This document shows, in pieces, positions 23,978-32,611 of a stretch of 39,851 bases of DNA (its first letter is position 1; every line of letters begins with the position of its first letter). The notes under the pieces were generated by a model. The model saw only the letters and a list, made by a program, of their open reading frames with translations, was not told the DNA's origin and ran no database searches. This stretch comes from Chloroflexota bacterium (GTDB taxonomy: Bacteria; Chloroflexota; Anaerolineae; Aggregatilineales; Phototrophicaceae). The DNA is taken from the NCBI GenBank assembly GCA_009841405.1, contig VXLV01000173.1:1-39851 (forward strand), read 5' to 3'. Both the position numbers and the translations under genes were made by a program.

Positions 23978-26509
23978 ATGTTCATGGTATTCCGGCGACA
24001 CTGGCACTTTATCATCGTAACTGCAATACTTCTGCTGGTTACGACATTCCCCACGATCTCGTTTGTATTCAGAACAGACGTTTTTTGGGTCCCAGACAGA
24101 ATCCGGATGGACATACTTGTCAAGTTCTGGGACGTCTGGTACGGAAAACAAATCCTTACTGGCCAAGCCGATCGCTTTTACACCGACTTGATCTTCTACC
24201 CGGACGGCGTCTCGCTGGCATATCACCCGCTCTTTATGCTGCACAGCGTGTTCATTAATGCCTTGATGGCATTTATGCCGCTTTCCAACGCTTATTGTGT
24301 TGCTTTTCTGGCGATCATATACTCGTCTGCACTTAGCGCCTACGTTTACATCAATTGGCTGTTCAATGACAAGTGGATTGCTCTCTTCGGCGCTACAGTT
24401 TTTGGCTTTTGCGCGCAGACAACCGGGTATCCCGCTTGGCCCGAGGTCGCCTGGATTGCCCCAATTCCGCTTGTCGCGTACTGCCTTCATCGCGGAATCC
24501 GGGATCGACGACTCAAACTGGTTCTGCTCGCCGGGCTAATTGCCGGTCTAACAATTGAGGTCACGCCATACCAATTTGTGTGCGTCATGATTATGTGCGG
24601 ATTGTTCATGCTTTGCTTCGCGGTCACGCGTTGGCGAGACAGAGTTTTCTGGCTTTCCGCGATAGTGTTGGCAGTCGCAATTTTTGTAGCTTGTGGCTGG
24701 CGCGTGGTTCCGATGCTTCGCGCGCGGGAGCAGCATGTACAGGTTGCAGAATCAGCCAGCGAAGTTGACGCTTACCGCGATCTTATGGTCTTCTTCGTCA
24801 ATGTCAAGCATCCGGTATTGGGCCCCTTGGCCGAGAACGGGATATTCCCGCCTGAGCATCTTCGTCCGTTCGCGAGGGCGTACCTTGGAATTGCGCCTCT
24901 TACATTGGTCGCAATCGGCCTCGCGACCGCGCGCGCGAGGCGGAAAATGTGGCCGTGGCTTGGTCTGCTGCTGATTTTTCTTATCCTGTGCCTCGGTTCA
25001 ACGCTCAGCGTCAACGGCGCGCTGATGGAGAATGTCCGGCTGCCCAAGTACTATTTGAACAAGCTCATTCCTTCTGTGTTTGCGGCCTTCTATCATCTGT
25101 CTTTTTTCATGTCTGGCGCCTGGCTGCCCTTGGCGGTGCTGTCCTGCTTTGGCTTGGCGGCGTTGCGAAATACCGCCAGAAACCGCGTTGGACCCTTGAC
25201 CATCGTCTTGCTTACATCCATCGTCGTATTTGAATACCACGTCCCGGTAAACTCCGAGGCCTCCAGCGTCGCATCGAGTTCCGATGTTACCGAAGAACGC
25301 GTCGCCTACTTCGAGTGGTTGAAAGACGAGAATACAGAGGAAATCCGACTTGTGAATTTGCCGTTTGGGCACACTGCCCCCGCGCGATACTCTTATTTCC
25401 AGTCGCTTAGCGGATATCCTCAGACGGAGGGCGCCATAAGCCGCAGGCCCAAGAGCGCATACGATTTTGTTCGATCCAATTTTTTGCTCCGGACCTGGCG
25501 CGACCTCTCACCGGTTCATTGCGAAACTTCCGACAAAGAAGTGTATCTCGCCGGGCTGGCCGCGTTGGAGCTAGCCGGCTTCACGCATATTGTCTTTCAT
25601 CGCGTCTACTATGGCTGGAATCAAATCCGTGAGAGCTTTCGAGGCATTGCGCCGCGGTATTCGGACCAGTACGTTTCGGTATTTCGTACCGGTGATCTGC
25701 GCGCGTCTTGCCCGGAAACTGTCGGCATTCGACATCAATTCACCGATACAGTTCACGGCGCCCTGCAAAGCGCCTCCCTGTATTCTGGCCGTCAGGGCAA
25801 AACCGTTGTCTTTCCCCCGACTCAGAATGTCAGCGAGTATTTCATGTGGTATCTTCGCCATTTCGCGCGCATCGACAGAACTGTGATCGCCGTAAGCATG
25901 GATGAGCGCGGCGAGATTGACATTCAGAGTTCCACATCGCGCGCGCCGGAACAGAACTTCAGCCTGGACCGAGACAACGCGCTATGGCTGCTTGACGTAT
26001 CACGGGCATTTGAGGAGGACGAATCGGCAGCGGCCAGAGCCTGGTTCGCCGAGCGCTACAAGCAATGTGAGCGCGTATACGGTGACGGCGCAATAACATT
26101 GGACCTCTACTTAAAGGTTGCCCTGCCTTGCCAATCAGTCGCCGAGGGCAGCGCATTTGAGGTGGCATACGACGGCGGCGTCACGCTGCACAACGTGTAC
26201 GTCGACAGCGATGAGGACAGCCTCGGGGTTATCCTGAAGTGGTCGAACCGGTCGACCAGACGGCATAGCTACTCCGTGCAGTTATTCGACCAAAATGGAC
26301 ACAGGGCGCTGCAGTACGATGAGCTGATTGGGAATGATCCGTTGAGCTACAAGGAAATGGACATCTCCGAATTGCCAGACGGCTTGTATTCACTGCAGCT
26401 GATCGTATATGACTTCGAGACTTTGGCGAGCGACGGCGGTACAATAACCGCTACGATGCAGCGGGTGGAACGCGGGGTCGAAATCGCGACGGTCGAAGTC
26501 GAATCTTAG
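23978..26509 (+). CDS. Large GT-C-like membrane protein with C-terminal soluble domain
   Basis: An 843-aa protein. Residues ~10-430 contain about 11 membrane helices, starting with FIIVTAILLLVTTFPTISFVF. The first extracytoplasmic loop has acidic residues and the pattern FYPDGVSLAYHPLF, typical of GT-C-like polytopic sugar transferases and YfhO-like proteins. The remaining ~400 residues are soluble, mixed alpha/beta, ending in a beta-sandwich-like part (GVTLHNVYVDSDED, GVILKWSNRS, PDGLYSLQLIVYDFETL). The composition is less GC-rich than in the flanking genes, suggesting a different origin. It lies exactly between the two copies of the GH5 tail. The function is unresolved; an envelope glycosyltransferase is a reasonable guess. 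Confidence 0.75.
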   Translation: MFMVFRRHWHFIIVTAILLLVTTFPTISFVFRTDVFWVPDRIRMDILVKFWDVWYGKQILTGQADRFYTDLIFYPDGVSLAYHPLFMLHSVFINALMAFMPLSNAYCVAFLAIIYSSALSAYVYINWLFNDKWIALFGATVFGFCAQTTGYPAWPEVAWIAPIPLVAYCLHRGIRDRRLKLVLLAGLIAGLTIEVTPYQFVCVMIMCGLFMLCFAVTRWRDRVFWLSAIVLAVAIFVACGWRVVPMLRAREQHVQVAESASEVDAYRDLMVFFVNVKHPVLGPLAENGIFPPEHLRPFARAYLGIAPLTLVAIGLATARARRKMWPWLGLLLIFLILCLGSTLSVNGALMENVRLPKYYLNKLIPSVFAAFYHLSFFMSGAWLPLAVLSCFGLAALRNTARNRVGPLTIVLLTSIVVFEYHVPVNSEASSVASSSDVTEERVAYFEWLKDENTEEIRLVNLPFGHTAPARYSYFQSLSGYPQTEGAISRRPKSAYDFVRSNFLLRTWRDLSPVHCETSDKEVYLAGLAALELAGFTHIVFHRVYYGWNQIRESFRGIAPRYSDQYVSVFRTGDLRASCPETVGIRHQFTDTVHGALQSASLYSGRQGKTVVFPPTQNVSEYFMWYLRHFARIDRTVIAVSMDERGEIDIQSSTSRAPEQNFSLDRDNALWLLDVSRAFEEDESAAARAWFAERYKQCERVYGDGAITLDLYLKVALPCQSVAEGSAFEVAYDGGVTLHNVYVDSDEDSLGVILKWSNRSTRRHSYSVQLFDQNGHRALQYDELIGNDPLSYKEMDISELPDGLYSLQLIVYDFETLASDGGTITATMQRVERGVEIATVEVES

Positions 26510-26529
26510 CGGTCAGGAGTTACGAGAAA

Positions 26530-26558
26530 GGCGCTAGGCAGAAAAAACTGTTAGCGCC
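26530..26558 (+). terminator. Hairpin after the 843-aa gene
   Basis: The arms GGCGCTA (26530-26536) and TAGCGCC (26552-26558), extended by CAG/CTG, enclose a run of A. It is 20 nt after the stop. There is no following T run, so it may be a transcript-stabilising hairpin or a weak terminator. Confidence 0.4.
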
Positions 26559-26577
26559 GCATGTACCGCCACGGTGA

Positions 26578-26730
26578 ATGGGGACGCATGAGATCCGCAT
26601 CGCGTCGAAGTCCGCGCCGCCGGCCGAGCTCTCGCCGCAGGACAAGTGGGCCATCGCCAGGCTGATTGGGCTGCTGCTGCTCTTCTTGCTGGGGCGGGCG
26701 CTGCGGAGAGCGAAGGGGACGCAGAAATGA
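26578..26730 (+). pseudogene. Duplicated 3' fragment of a GH5 gene (50 codons)
   Basis: The frame from ATG 26578 reads MGTHEIRIASKSAPPAELSP and continues through the same membrane helix as the GH5 protein (IARLIGLLLLFLLGRALRR) to a stop at 26730. Positions 26585-26700 match 23772-23887 at about 95% identity by hand count. An in-frame TGA lies directly before the ATG. The catalytic barrel is absent, so this is a remnant of a second GH5-like gene or of a duplication; translation into a 50-aa membrane peptide cannot be excluded. Confidence 0.85.
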
Positions 26731-26794
26731 GGTATATTTGGAGTAATGTAACTTTCGCTAATCAGAGGAATCGCCGACTGGGATTGGAGCGACA

Positions 26795-27031
26795 ATGTTT
26801 CACGTAGCAAGAATGTACTCAGACGATCAATGGTCGTTTGAACAAATCAACGACGTGGTAAAGCTATTCTACAGTGATGAAATTCATCATAATGATGCCA
26901 TAGTTGTGGAACATAAAGAAAATGGCATACGTGCTTGGATAGGCACAGACTTCGTGCAATCATTTGAGAATTCGGTCGACATTGAGGGCGAAGACGCGGA
27001 GTGGTGGGCTGAGTTGGAAGAAGTCAAATGA
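26795..27031 (+). CDS. Small hypothetical protein leading the restriction-modification genes
   Basis: A 78-aa acidic protein that I do not recognise (MFHVARMYSDDQWSFEQIND at the start, then DAIVVEHKENGIRAWIG, ending EDAEWWAELEEVK). No helix-turn-helix of the kind seen in restriction-control (C) proteins is visible. It lies 55 bp upstream of the methyltransferase gene on the same strand and shares its lower GC content, so it is probably part of the same acquired unit. The start is the first ATG; TATATT at 26734-26739 is a possible but distant promoter element. Confidence 0.6.
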   Translation: MFHVARMYSDDQWSFEQINDVVKLFYSDEIHHNDAIVVEHKENGIRAWIGTDFVQSFENSVDIEGEDAEWWAELEEVK

Positions 27032-27086
27032 CCCCCAACGTCAACGGATAGCATTCGTAACCGAGACTTATTCTGGCGTCATCACA

Positions 27087-27911
27087 ATGACCGAACAGAG
27101 CAAAATCATCTTAGGCGACAGCGCCGAAAAACTGCGCGGTCTGGATTCCGATTCAGTTCAATTGGTCATAACTTCGCCGCCATACGCTGATCAGCGTAAC
27201 AATACTTATGGCGGTGTTCATCCTGACGAATACGTCGACTGGTTTTTGCCAATCGCTAGCGAGCTTCTGCGGGTGCTGAATCCACGCGGGACTTTCGTTC
27301 TGAATATTAAAGAAAAGGCGGTCAATGGCGAACGACATACATACGTGCTTGATCTGATCAAGGCGCTGCGCAGGCAGGGTTGGTTCTGGACCGAAGAATT
27401 CATATGGCACAAAAAGAATTCGTATCCAGGGAAGTGGCCCAATCGCTTTAGGGATTCCTGGGAACGGCTACTCCAATTCAATAAGTCCAAGAAGTTTGAT
27501 ATGTATCAGGAAGAAGTAATGGTCCCGGTTGGCGATTGGGCAAAAGCTCGGCTAAAGAATCTGAGCGACACGGACAAGATACGGGATGAGTCCAAGGTCG
27601 AGAGCGGCTTCGGAAAAAATATCTCGAACTGGGTTGGCCGAGACATGGTCTATCCTACTAATGTCATTCACATGGCCACTGAAACAGGAAACCAGGGGCA
27701 TAGCGCAGCTTTTCCGCGTCAGCTTCCCGAATGGTTTATAAGATTGTTTACTCGCCCCGGAGAAACCGTGCTTGATCCGTTTGCGGGGTCAGGCACGACG
27801 CTCTTTGTCGCGCAAGAAATGGGGCGAACGGCCATAGGCATTGAGATTGTGCCGGAATATGTCGAGGCAATCGAGGCGCGATTAGGGCAACTGCAGAAGC
27901 AACTTCTTTGA
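27087..27911 (+). CDS. Site-specific DNA methyltransferase, N4-cytosine type (SPPY)
   Basis: A 274-aa modification enzyme with the beta-class motif order: catalytic motif IV TSPPYADQRN at residues 29-38 near the N-terminus and AdoMet-binding motif I DPFAGSGTTLFVAQEMGRT at residue 230 onward near the C-terminus, followed by GIEIVPEYVEAIEARL. SPPY is characteristic of N4-cytosine (and some N6-adenine) methyltransferases. It protects host DNA against the nuclease encoded 7 bp downstream. I chose ATG 27087 because family similarity begins at ITLG-like KIILGDSAEKL; the longer frame from 26964 overlaps the small upstream gene. The target sequence cannot be deduced. Confidence 0.9.
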   Translation: MTEQSKIILGDSAEKLRGLDSDSVQLVITSPPYADQRNNTYGGVHPDEYVDWFLPIASELLRVLNPRGTFVLNIKEKAVNGERHTYVLDLIKALRRQGWFWTEEFIWHKKNSYPGKWPNRFRDSWERLLQFNKSKKFDMYQEEVMVPVGDWAKARLKNLSDTDKIRDESKVESGFGKNISNWVGRDMVYPTNVIHMATETGNQGHSAAFPRQLPEWFIRLFTRPGETVLDPFAGSGTTLFVAQEMGRTAIGIEIVPEYVEAIEARLGQLQKQLL

Positions 27912-27918
27912 GGCGCAA

Positions 27919-28731
27919 ATGAGCAACGACCTGTTAACAGCAGTTCAGGATTACGTGGAAGCGAATATCGGCGCGTTTCACGACAAACGTATGGAAACCG
28001 TTAAGGAAATGCCGCTGAGAAATGTGTTGAAGCGAAAGAACCCGTACTTGTTCAAGGCAAAGGCGCAAGATGCAACGCAGTTGATTCGTAGTATCCTGGA
28101 CGCTTTTCTGTCTTCGCAGGAAGAAACGCTTTTTGGCGAGTTTCTGGAGGGAGTCGCGGTTTTCGTCGCAAGACAAGTCCACGACGGATTCAAACCTACA
28201 CATGAAGAACTAACAGGGATTGATTTGGTGTTCGAGAATGGTAATAGAGTCTACGTTGTAGATATAAAATCAGGTCCCAATTGGGGCAATGACAGCCAAA
28301 AGCAGAAAATGTACCGAAATTTCAGAGAGGCGATTGTACGACTTGAGCCGCGGTATCCAACTCAATCGGTTGTGCCTGTCAATGGCTGCATGTATGGCAA
28401 AGACAGCAGACCACGCAAAACGGGCAAAATCAAAGAGGCGCGCGTCGTCGTAGATGAGGTCGTATATTGGAAGTTGTGTGGGCAAGACTTTTGGTATTTT
28501 ATCTCGGGAAACCGAAAACTCTATCTGGAGATCATACAGCCGCTGGGTTACGAAGCGGAAAAGCGGAATGAGAGTTTTCTAAAGGAGTACGGCAACTTCA
28601 TAAGTAAAATGACCCGCGAGTTCTTGATTGAATATTCAGATGAAGAAGGCGGTATAGCATGGGAGGCACTTACTCACTTCGTGTCGGCGAGTAAGGCGGA
28701 AGACATTTTGAATCGCGTGTCTCAATCGTGA
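27919..28731 (+). CDS. Type II restriction endonuclease, PmeII-like family
   Basis: A 270-aa nuclease, 7 bp after its methyltransferase. The PD-(D/E)XK core is D102 in TGIDLVFENGN and D115-I-K117 in VVDIKSGPNWGNDSQ; the stretch KRKNPYLFKAKAQDATQLI and QEETLFGEFLEGVAVF match what I remember of PmeII-family enzymes. It is expected to cut unmethylated DNA at the site methylated by its partner. Translation is probably coupled to the methyltransferase gene. The base composition is clearly more AT-rich than in the neighbours, consistent with transfer. The recognition sequence is unknown. Confidence 0.82.
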   Translation: MSNDLLTAVQDYVEANIGAFHDKRMETVKEMPLRNVLKRKNPYLFKAKAQDATQLIRSILDAFLSSQEETLFGEFLEGVAVFVARQVHDGFKPTHEELTGIDLVFENGNRVYVVDIKSGPNWGNDSQKQKMYRNFREAIVRLEPRYPTQSVVPVNGCMYGKDSRPRKTGKIKEARVVVDEVVYWKLCGQDFWYFISGNRKLYLEIIQPLGYEAEKRNESFLKEYGNFISKMTREFLIEYSDEEGGIAWEALTHFVSASKAEDILNRVSQS

Positions 28732-28782
28732 GCATGCGTTTGGACCACGCCGTCTTGATCTACACTCACTGAGGAAGTACGC

Positions 28783-29505
28783 ATGTACAATCGGAGCTGG
28801 ATAATTCTTCTTACATGCTTGACTCTTAGTCTTTCCACCAATGCCCAAGCCCCGCCACCGCCAGAGGCCACCACCCGCGCCGCCGCGGACGACACCGCCC
28901 TCGTCGCCGACTACTACCCGGCCGGCGACGACGCGCCCGCGCTCATCCTGCTGCACATGCTCAACAGCCGCCGCGGCGCCTGGGACCCGCTCATCCCCGA
29001 CCTGCAGGCGGCCGGCTACGCCATCCTCAACGTCGACATGCGCGGGCACGGCGACAGCGGCGGGGCGCGGGACTGGGACGCCATCATCGCCGATATGGCC
29101 GGCTGGGTCGAGTTACTGGCCGAAAACGAGCATAGCAGCGAGGCGGGCCTGGCCTTCATCGGCGGCAGCATCGGCGCCAATGTCGCGCTGATTAGCTGCG
29201 CGCAGAGCGACGCCTGCGACGGCGCGGTCGCCCTGTCGCCCGGGCTCGACTACCGCGGCGTCAAGCCTGAGGCGGCGCTGGTCGATGGCTTGGCCGAGCG
29301 CATGGCGCTGCTGGTCGCGTCACAGGCGGACGCGAGCAGCGCGACCGCCATCCGCCAGATGTTCCTGAACGCCAAGGGCGATGTCAGCGCCCGCATCTAC
29401 CCGGGACGCGCCCACGGCACGCGCCTCTTCGACTCGCGCTACGATAGCGTCAGCCGGCTGATCCTGGGCTGGCTGGCGGAGCTTTTCGCGCCCGAGGCGC
29501 GCTAA
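28783..29505 (+). CDS. Secreted alpha/beta hydrolase
   Basis: A 240-aa protein with an N-terminal signal peptide (SWIILLTCLTLSLSTNAQA; cleavage probably after AQA) and a Pro/Ala-rich linker. The alpha/beta-hydrolase fold follows: oxyanion segment ILLHMLNSRRGAW, VDMRGHGDSGG, nucleophile elbow FIGGSIGANVAL with S129, and the catalytic His H211 in GRAHGTRLF. The closest general types are dienelactone-hydrolase- or S33-like esterases. GAGGAAG is a good ribosome binding site before ATG 28783. The first ~60 bases look like the AT-richer island, but the rest returns to high GC, so the island ends near 28800. The substrate is unknown. Confidence 0.85.
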   Translation: MYNRSWIILLTCLTLSLSTNAQAPPPPEATTRAAADDTALVADYYPAGDDAPALILLHMLNSRRGAWDPLIPDLQAAGYAILNVDMRGHGDSGGARDWDAIIADMAGWVELLAENEHSSEAGLAFIGGSIGANVALISCAQSDACDGAVALSPGLDYRGVKPEAALVDGLAERMALLVASQADASSATAIRQMFLNAKGDVSARIYPGRAHGTRLFDSRYDSVSRLILGWLAELFAPEAR

Positions 29506-29600
29506 GCGCGTTGATTGACAATACATTCAGCGACATATCTAGATATACGCGCGGCAAAGCCATCGTCCAGGCAAAATACTTTGCATCACGCAGCGTTTTG

Positions 29601-29664
29601 CTCCCCTCCCTGACTCGTCGGATGCCCGCCATAGAGATGGCGGGACGGCGCCGGGGGTGGGGTA
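29601..29664. repeat. Family C hairpin repeat (copy 2)
   Basis: It holds a perfect stem CCCGCCAT (29625-29632) with ATGGCGGG (29637-29644) around an AGAG loop, flanked by CTCCCCTCCC and GGGGGTGGGGTA. Confidence 0.75.
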
Positions 29665-29696
29665 ATCTGCCCGCTGCCGACCGGGCGGAGCGCTTC

Positions 29697-29727
29697 CTCT
29701 GTGCCCTCTGTGATCTCTGTGGTTAAA
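29697..29727. repeat. Family B repeat (inverted words CTCTGTG)
   Basis: Three CTCTGTG words in a row followed by GGTTAA, 35 nt before the nitroreductase gene. Confidence 0.7.
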
Positions 29728-29761
29728 TCACCGGTGACGAATCCGCCGAAAGGATAAGAAC

Positions 29762-30409
29762 ATGAACTATGATCTCGCATCAGTCGATTACATCCTCGAA
29801 ACCACGCGCAGCGTCCGCAAGCGCCTGGACTTGACGCGACCGGTCCCGCGCGACATCGTTGAGCGCTGCCTGGAAATCGCCATCCAGGCGCCGACCGGCA
29901 GCAATCAGCAGGGCTGGAAGTGGCTGGTCGTCACGGACGCTGACACAATGGCGCAGATCGGTGAATACTACAAGCGCTCCTGGTACGAATACGCGGGCGT
30001 CGCGACCCGCTCCGCGCCCGGCGCGGAACCGCCGGCGCAGATGAAACGCGTGATCAGCTCGGCGCGATACCTGGCCGACGTCATGGGCGAAGTCCCGATG
30101 ATGATCTTCCCTTGTGTGCGGGGGCGGGCGCGTGACGCCAGCGCGGGCGCCAACGCCGGGCTCTACGGGTCGATTATTCCGGCCGCCTGGTCGCTGATGC
30201 TGGCGCTGCGAGCGCGCGGCATCGGCGCGGCCTGGACCACGCTGCACCTTAGTTACGAGACGGAATGCAACGAGATCCTGGGCATCCCGGCCGATTACAC
30301 GACCGCGGCGCTGCTGCCGGCGGGCTATTTCACCGGCGAGACCTTCCGCAAAGCCGAGCGCGTGCCGGCGGCGCAGTTGACGTACTGGGAGCGCTGGGGC
30401 GCGTCGTAG
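29762..30409 (+). CDS. Nitroreductase family flavoprotein
   Basis: A 215-aa FMN-dependent NAD(P)H oxidoreductase. The family N-terminus ETTRSVRKRLD carries the FMN-phosphate-binding Arg pair; APTGSNQQGWKWLVV is the usual flavin-contacting segment, and SIIPAAWSLMLALRARGIGAAWTT the helix near the dimer interface. The ending (ILGIPADYTTAALLPAGYF) is typical. It is probably a cytosolic homodimer reducing quinones or nitro compounds; the natural substrate is unknown. An AAAGGAT ribosome binding site lies about 6 nt before the ATG at 29762. It is a single gene between repeats. Confidence 0.9.
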   Translation: MNYDLASVDYILETTRSVRKRLDLTRPVPRDIVERCLEIAIQAPTGSNQQGWKWLVVTDADTMAQIGEYYKRSWYEYAGVATRSAPGAEPPAQMKRVISSARYLADVMGEVPMMIFPCVRGRARDASAGANAGLYGSIIPAAWSLMLALRARGIGAAWTTLHLSYETECNEILGIPADYTTAALLPAGYFTGETFRKAERVPAAQLTYWERWGAS

Positions 30410-30436
30410 GCTATATTGCCGTCAACCACGAATCTC

Positions 30437-30509
30437 GTAGGGGCGACCAATCTGGTCGCCCGTTGACGCAATCGCAACATGTTCGGGCGACCTGGTAGGT
30501 CGCCCCTAC
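30437..30509. repeat. Two family A hairpins in opposite orientation
   Basis: The hairpin at 30441-30461 (arms GGGCGACCA / TGGTCGCCC, loop ATC) is preceded by GTAG; the one at 30485-30505 (arms GGGCGACCT / AGGTCGCCC, loop GGT) is followed by CTAC. Together they form a larger inverted repeat. Confidence 0.8.
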
Positions 30510-30568
30510 ACCGGGCGGCGGCATCTTGGCCAGCCGTTCGATTGCCCCGCGCCGAGCCAACGCCATGC

Positions 30569-30596
30569 TTGCGTTGGGATAATTCGGTTGTATAGT
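30569..30596 (+). promoter_or_regulatory. Candidate promoter before the methyltransferase gene
   Basis: TTGCGT (30569-30574), 16-nt spacer, TATAGT (30591-30596), 39 nt upstream of ATG 30636. Confidence 0.5.
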
Positions 30597-30635
30597 AAAA
30601 GTGTCGATGCAGAGCAGTTGTTGTAACTGGCTGGA

Positions 30636-31508
30636 ATGGCGATGGCGGCAGCAGAGCAAGGCGAAGCAATCCGTCGATATTACGCGACCGATCGCAACCT
30701 TCGCATACTGGAAGAGACTTACGCGAAGTATTGCGTCCCGCGCACTGACTTCGTCAACTGGACGCTGGACGCGGTAGGCTGGGCGGGCGACGAAGCCGTG
30801 CTCGACATTGGCGTCGGCACCGGCAGCCACTACGCCTGCCTGCTGCAGCGACAGCCCGGCATCAGCTACTTCGCCGTCGATCTCTCGCCTTACTTGTTGT
30901 CGCAGCATCCCTGTAACGCCGGCCGCCTGGCCTACGGCGATGCGCTGCGGCTGCCTTACGCCGACAACGCCTTTGACGTGGTGATGGCCAATCATGTGCT
31001 CTATCACGTGGCCGATGTCGACAGTTGCCTGCGCGAAATCAAACGCGTGCTCAAGCCGGATGGTCGGCTGCTGGCCAGCACCGACAGCCTGCAGACCACG
31101 CCCGAGCTGCAGGTGCTCATCCGCCGCGCCATCATTCTGCTCAGCGACAACGGCTCGCAGGTGCAGCCGCTGTGCTTGCCCTGTGACGCCTTCGCTCTGG
31201 AAAACGGCACGCGGATTCTCGCCCGCCACTTTTACGCCGTGGTGCGGCACGACTTGCCCGGCATCTTGACCTTTGACGCGGTTGATCCGGCCCTGGAATA
31301 CCTCGAAAGCATGCGCGATCTGCGCCAACACGACCTGCCCGCCAACGTCAGCTGGGACGACATGATGCTGATCATGCACCAACAGATGACGCAACTGCTG
31401 CAGCTGCTGGGCAAGCTGGAGATCAACATCGGCTTCGGCGCGCTGGTCGCAAGCGATTGTGGCGATTTCATCAATGAGTTCGTGACGCGCGGGCAGCGTG
31501 AAACTTAA
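30636..31508 (+). CDS. Class I SAM-dependent methyltransferase
   Basis: A 290-aa cytosolic methyltransferase of the Methyltransf_11 type. AdoMet-binding motif I is VLDIGVGTGSHYACLL (about residue 55), followed by YFAVDLSPYLL with the acidic ribose-binding residue, then LPYADNAFDVVMANHVLYHV and IKRVLKPDGRLLAS, the standard order. The last ~100 residues form a helical cap (DDMMLIMHQQMTQLLQLLGKLE). The ATG at 30642 is an alternative start. It stands alone between repeats, so context gives no hint of the substrate. Confidence 0.88.
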   Translation: MAMAAAEQGEAIRRYYATDRNLRILEETYAKYCVPRTDFVNWTLDAVGWAGDEAVLDIGVGTGSHYACLLQRQPGISYFAVDLSPYLLSQHPCNAGRLAYGDALRLPYADNAFDVVMANHVLYHVADVDSCLREIKRVLKPDGRLLASTDSLQTTPELQVLIRRAIILLSDNGSQVQPLCLPCDAFALENGTRILARHFYAVVRHDLPGILTFDAVDPALEYLESMRDLRQHDLPANVSWDDMMLIMHQQMTQLLQLLGKLEINIGFGALVASDCGDFINEFVTRGQRET

Positions 31509-31511
31509 ATC

Positions 31512-31602
31512 TAACCACAGAGATCACAGAGATCACAGAGGAAGAGCGTCAATTGGAATGCCATTACTTTGTGAACTTCGTGCCTTCACGCCTTTGTGAC
31601 AG
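31512..31602. repeat. Family B inverted pair
   Basis: CACAGAG words (31516-31541) face a degenerate inverted set of CTTTGTG/CTTCGTG words (31568-31602), ending 46 nt before the sugar kinase gene. Confidence 0.65.
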
Positions 31603-31648
31603 AGGCAGGTAGTGGCGCATTTCCGGCACAACTGCTAATCTCCCAGCC

Positions 31649-32590
31649 ATGTCCGTGCTCAGTTTCGGTGAACTGCTGATAGACTTTGTCGCGTTGGAGA
31701 CGGGCGTGACGGTCGGCGACGCCTCTGGCTTCGTGAAAGCGCCCGGCGGCGCCCCGGCCAATGTCGCGGCGGCAGTCGCCCGGCTGGGCTATAGCAGCGC
31801 CTTCATGGGGCAGGTCGGCGACGACCCCTTCGGCCGGCATCTTGCGGCGGTGCTGGCGGCCGAAAATGTCGACGTCGAAGGCCTCATGTTCTCGCAATCC
31901 GCGCGCACGGCGCTGGCATTCGTCTCCAACACCGCCGATGGCGACCGCAGCTTCATGTTCTACCGTCATCCCTCTGCCGATATGCTGATGACGCCTGAGG
32001 ATGTCAAGCTGTCGGTGATCGATGCTTGCGCCGCGTTTCACTACGGCAGCATCACCCTGATTCACGAGCCGGCGGCTTCGGCATTGCGCAAAGCGCTCGA
32101 CCATGCCGTCGCCGCGGACAAGTTCATCTCTTACGATCCCAATCTGCGCCTGCCGCTCTGGGAAAGCGCGACGGCCGGCAAAGCCGGCATGCTCAGTGGC
32201 CTGGACTACGCCAATCTGCTCAAGATCAGCGACGAGGAGCTGGTCTTCTTGACCGGCGGCGATGACGTAGCGCCGCTTTGGCGCGAGCGCATGGAGCTGA
32301 TCTGCGTCACGCGCGGGCCCGCTGGCGCGGTCGCGCATCTCAAGGACGGGACGACAGTCGAGCGCGGCGGCTACCCGGTCAAAGCGGCCGATACCACCGG
32401 CGCCGGCGACGCCTTCGCAGCGGCCATGCTCGTCGGCATCCTGGAGAATCGCGATAACTGGCGCGCGAAACTGCCGGAGATCCTCGACTTCGCCAACGCC
32501 GTCGGCGCTATGACCTGCCTGCAAAAGGGCGCCATTCCCTCCCTGCCGACGATGGAGGAAGCGCGGGCGTTTCAAGTGAACTTGCGGTAG
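31649..32590 (+). CDS. PfkB-family carbohydrate kinase, fructokinase-like
   Basis: A 313-aa ribokinase-fold sugar kinase. PfkB signature 1 is KAPGGAPANVAAAVARLGY, and signature 2 is DTTGAGDAFAAAM with the catalytic base D254 and anion-hole residues GAG. SYDPNLRLPLWES and LLKISDEELVFLTG are typical of bacterial fructokinases, so fructose (or a related ketose) is the most likely substrate, giving fructose-6-phosphate. That product would feed the tal-pgi enzyme, although the genes are not linked. No clear ribosome binding site precedes ATG 31649. Length is normal. Confidence 0.9.
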   Translation: MSVLSFGELLIDFVALETGVTVGDASGFVKAPGGAPANVAAAVARLGYSSAFMGQVGDDPFGRHLAAVLAAENVDVEGLMFSQSARTALAFVSNTADGDRSFMFYRHPSADMLMTPEDVKLSVIDACAAFHYGSITLIHEPAASALRKALDHAVAADKFISYDPNLRLPLWESATAGKAGMLSGLDYANLLKISDEELVFLTGGDDVAPLWRERMELICVTRGPAGAVAHLKDGTTVERGGYPVKAADTTGAGDAFAAAMLVGILENRDNWRAKLPEILDFANAVGAMTCLQKGAIPSLPTMEEARAFQVNLR

Positions 32591-32611
32591 ACTGAAAGTG
32601 CAGGCGAGCGC

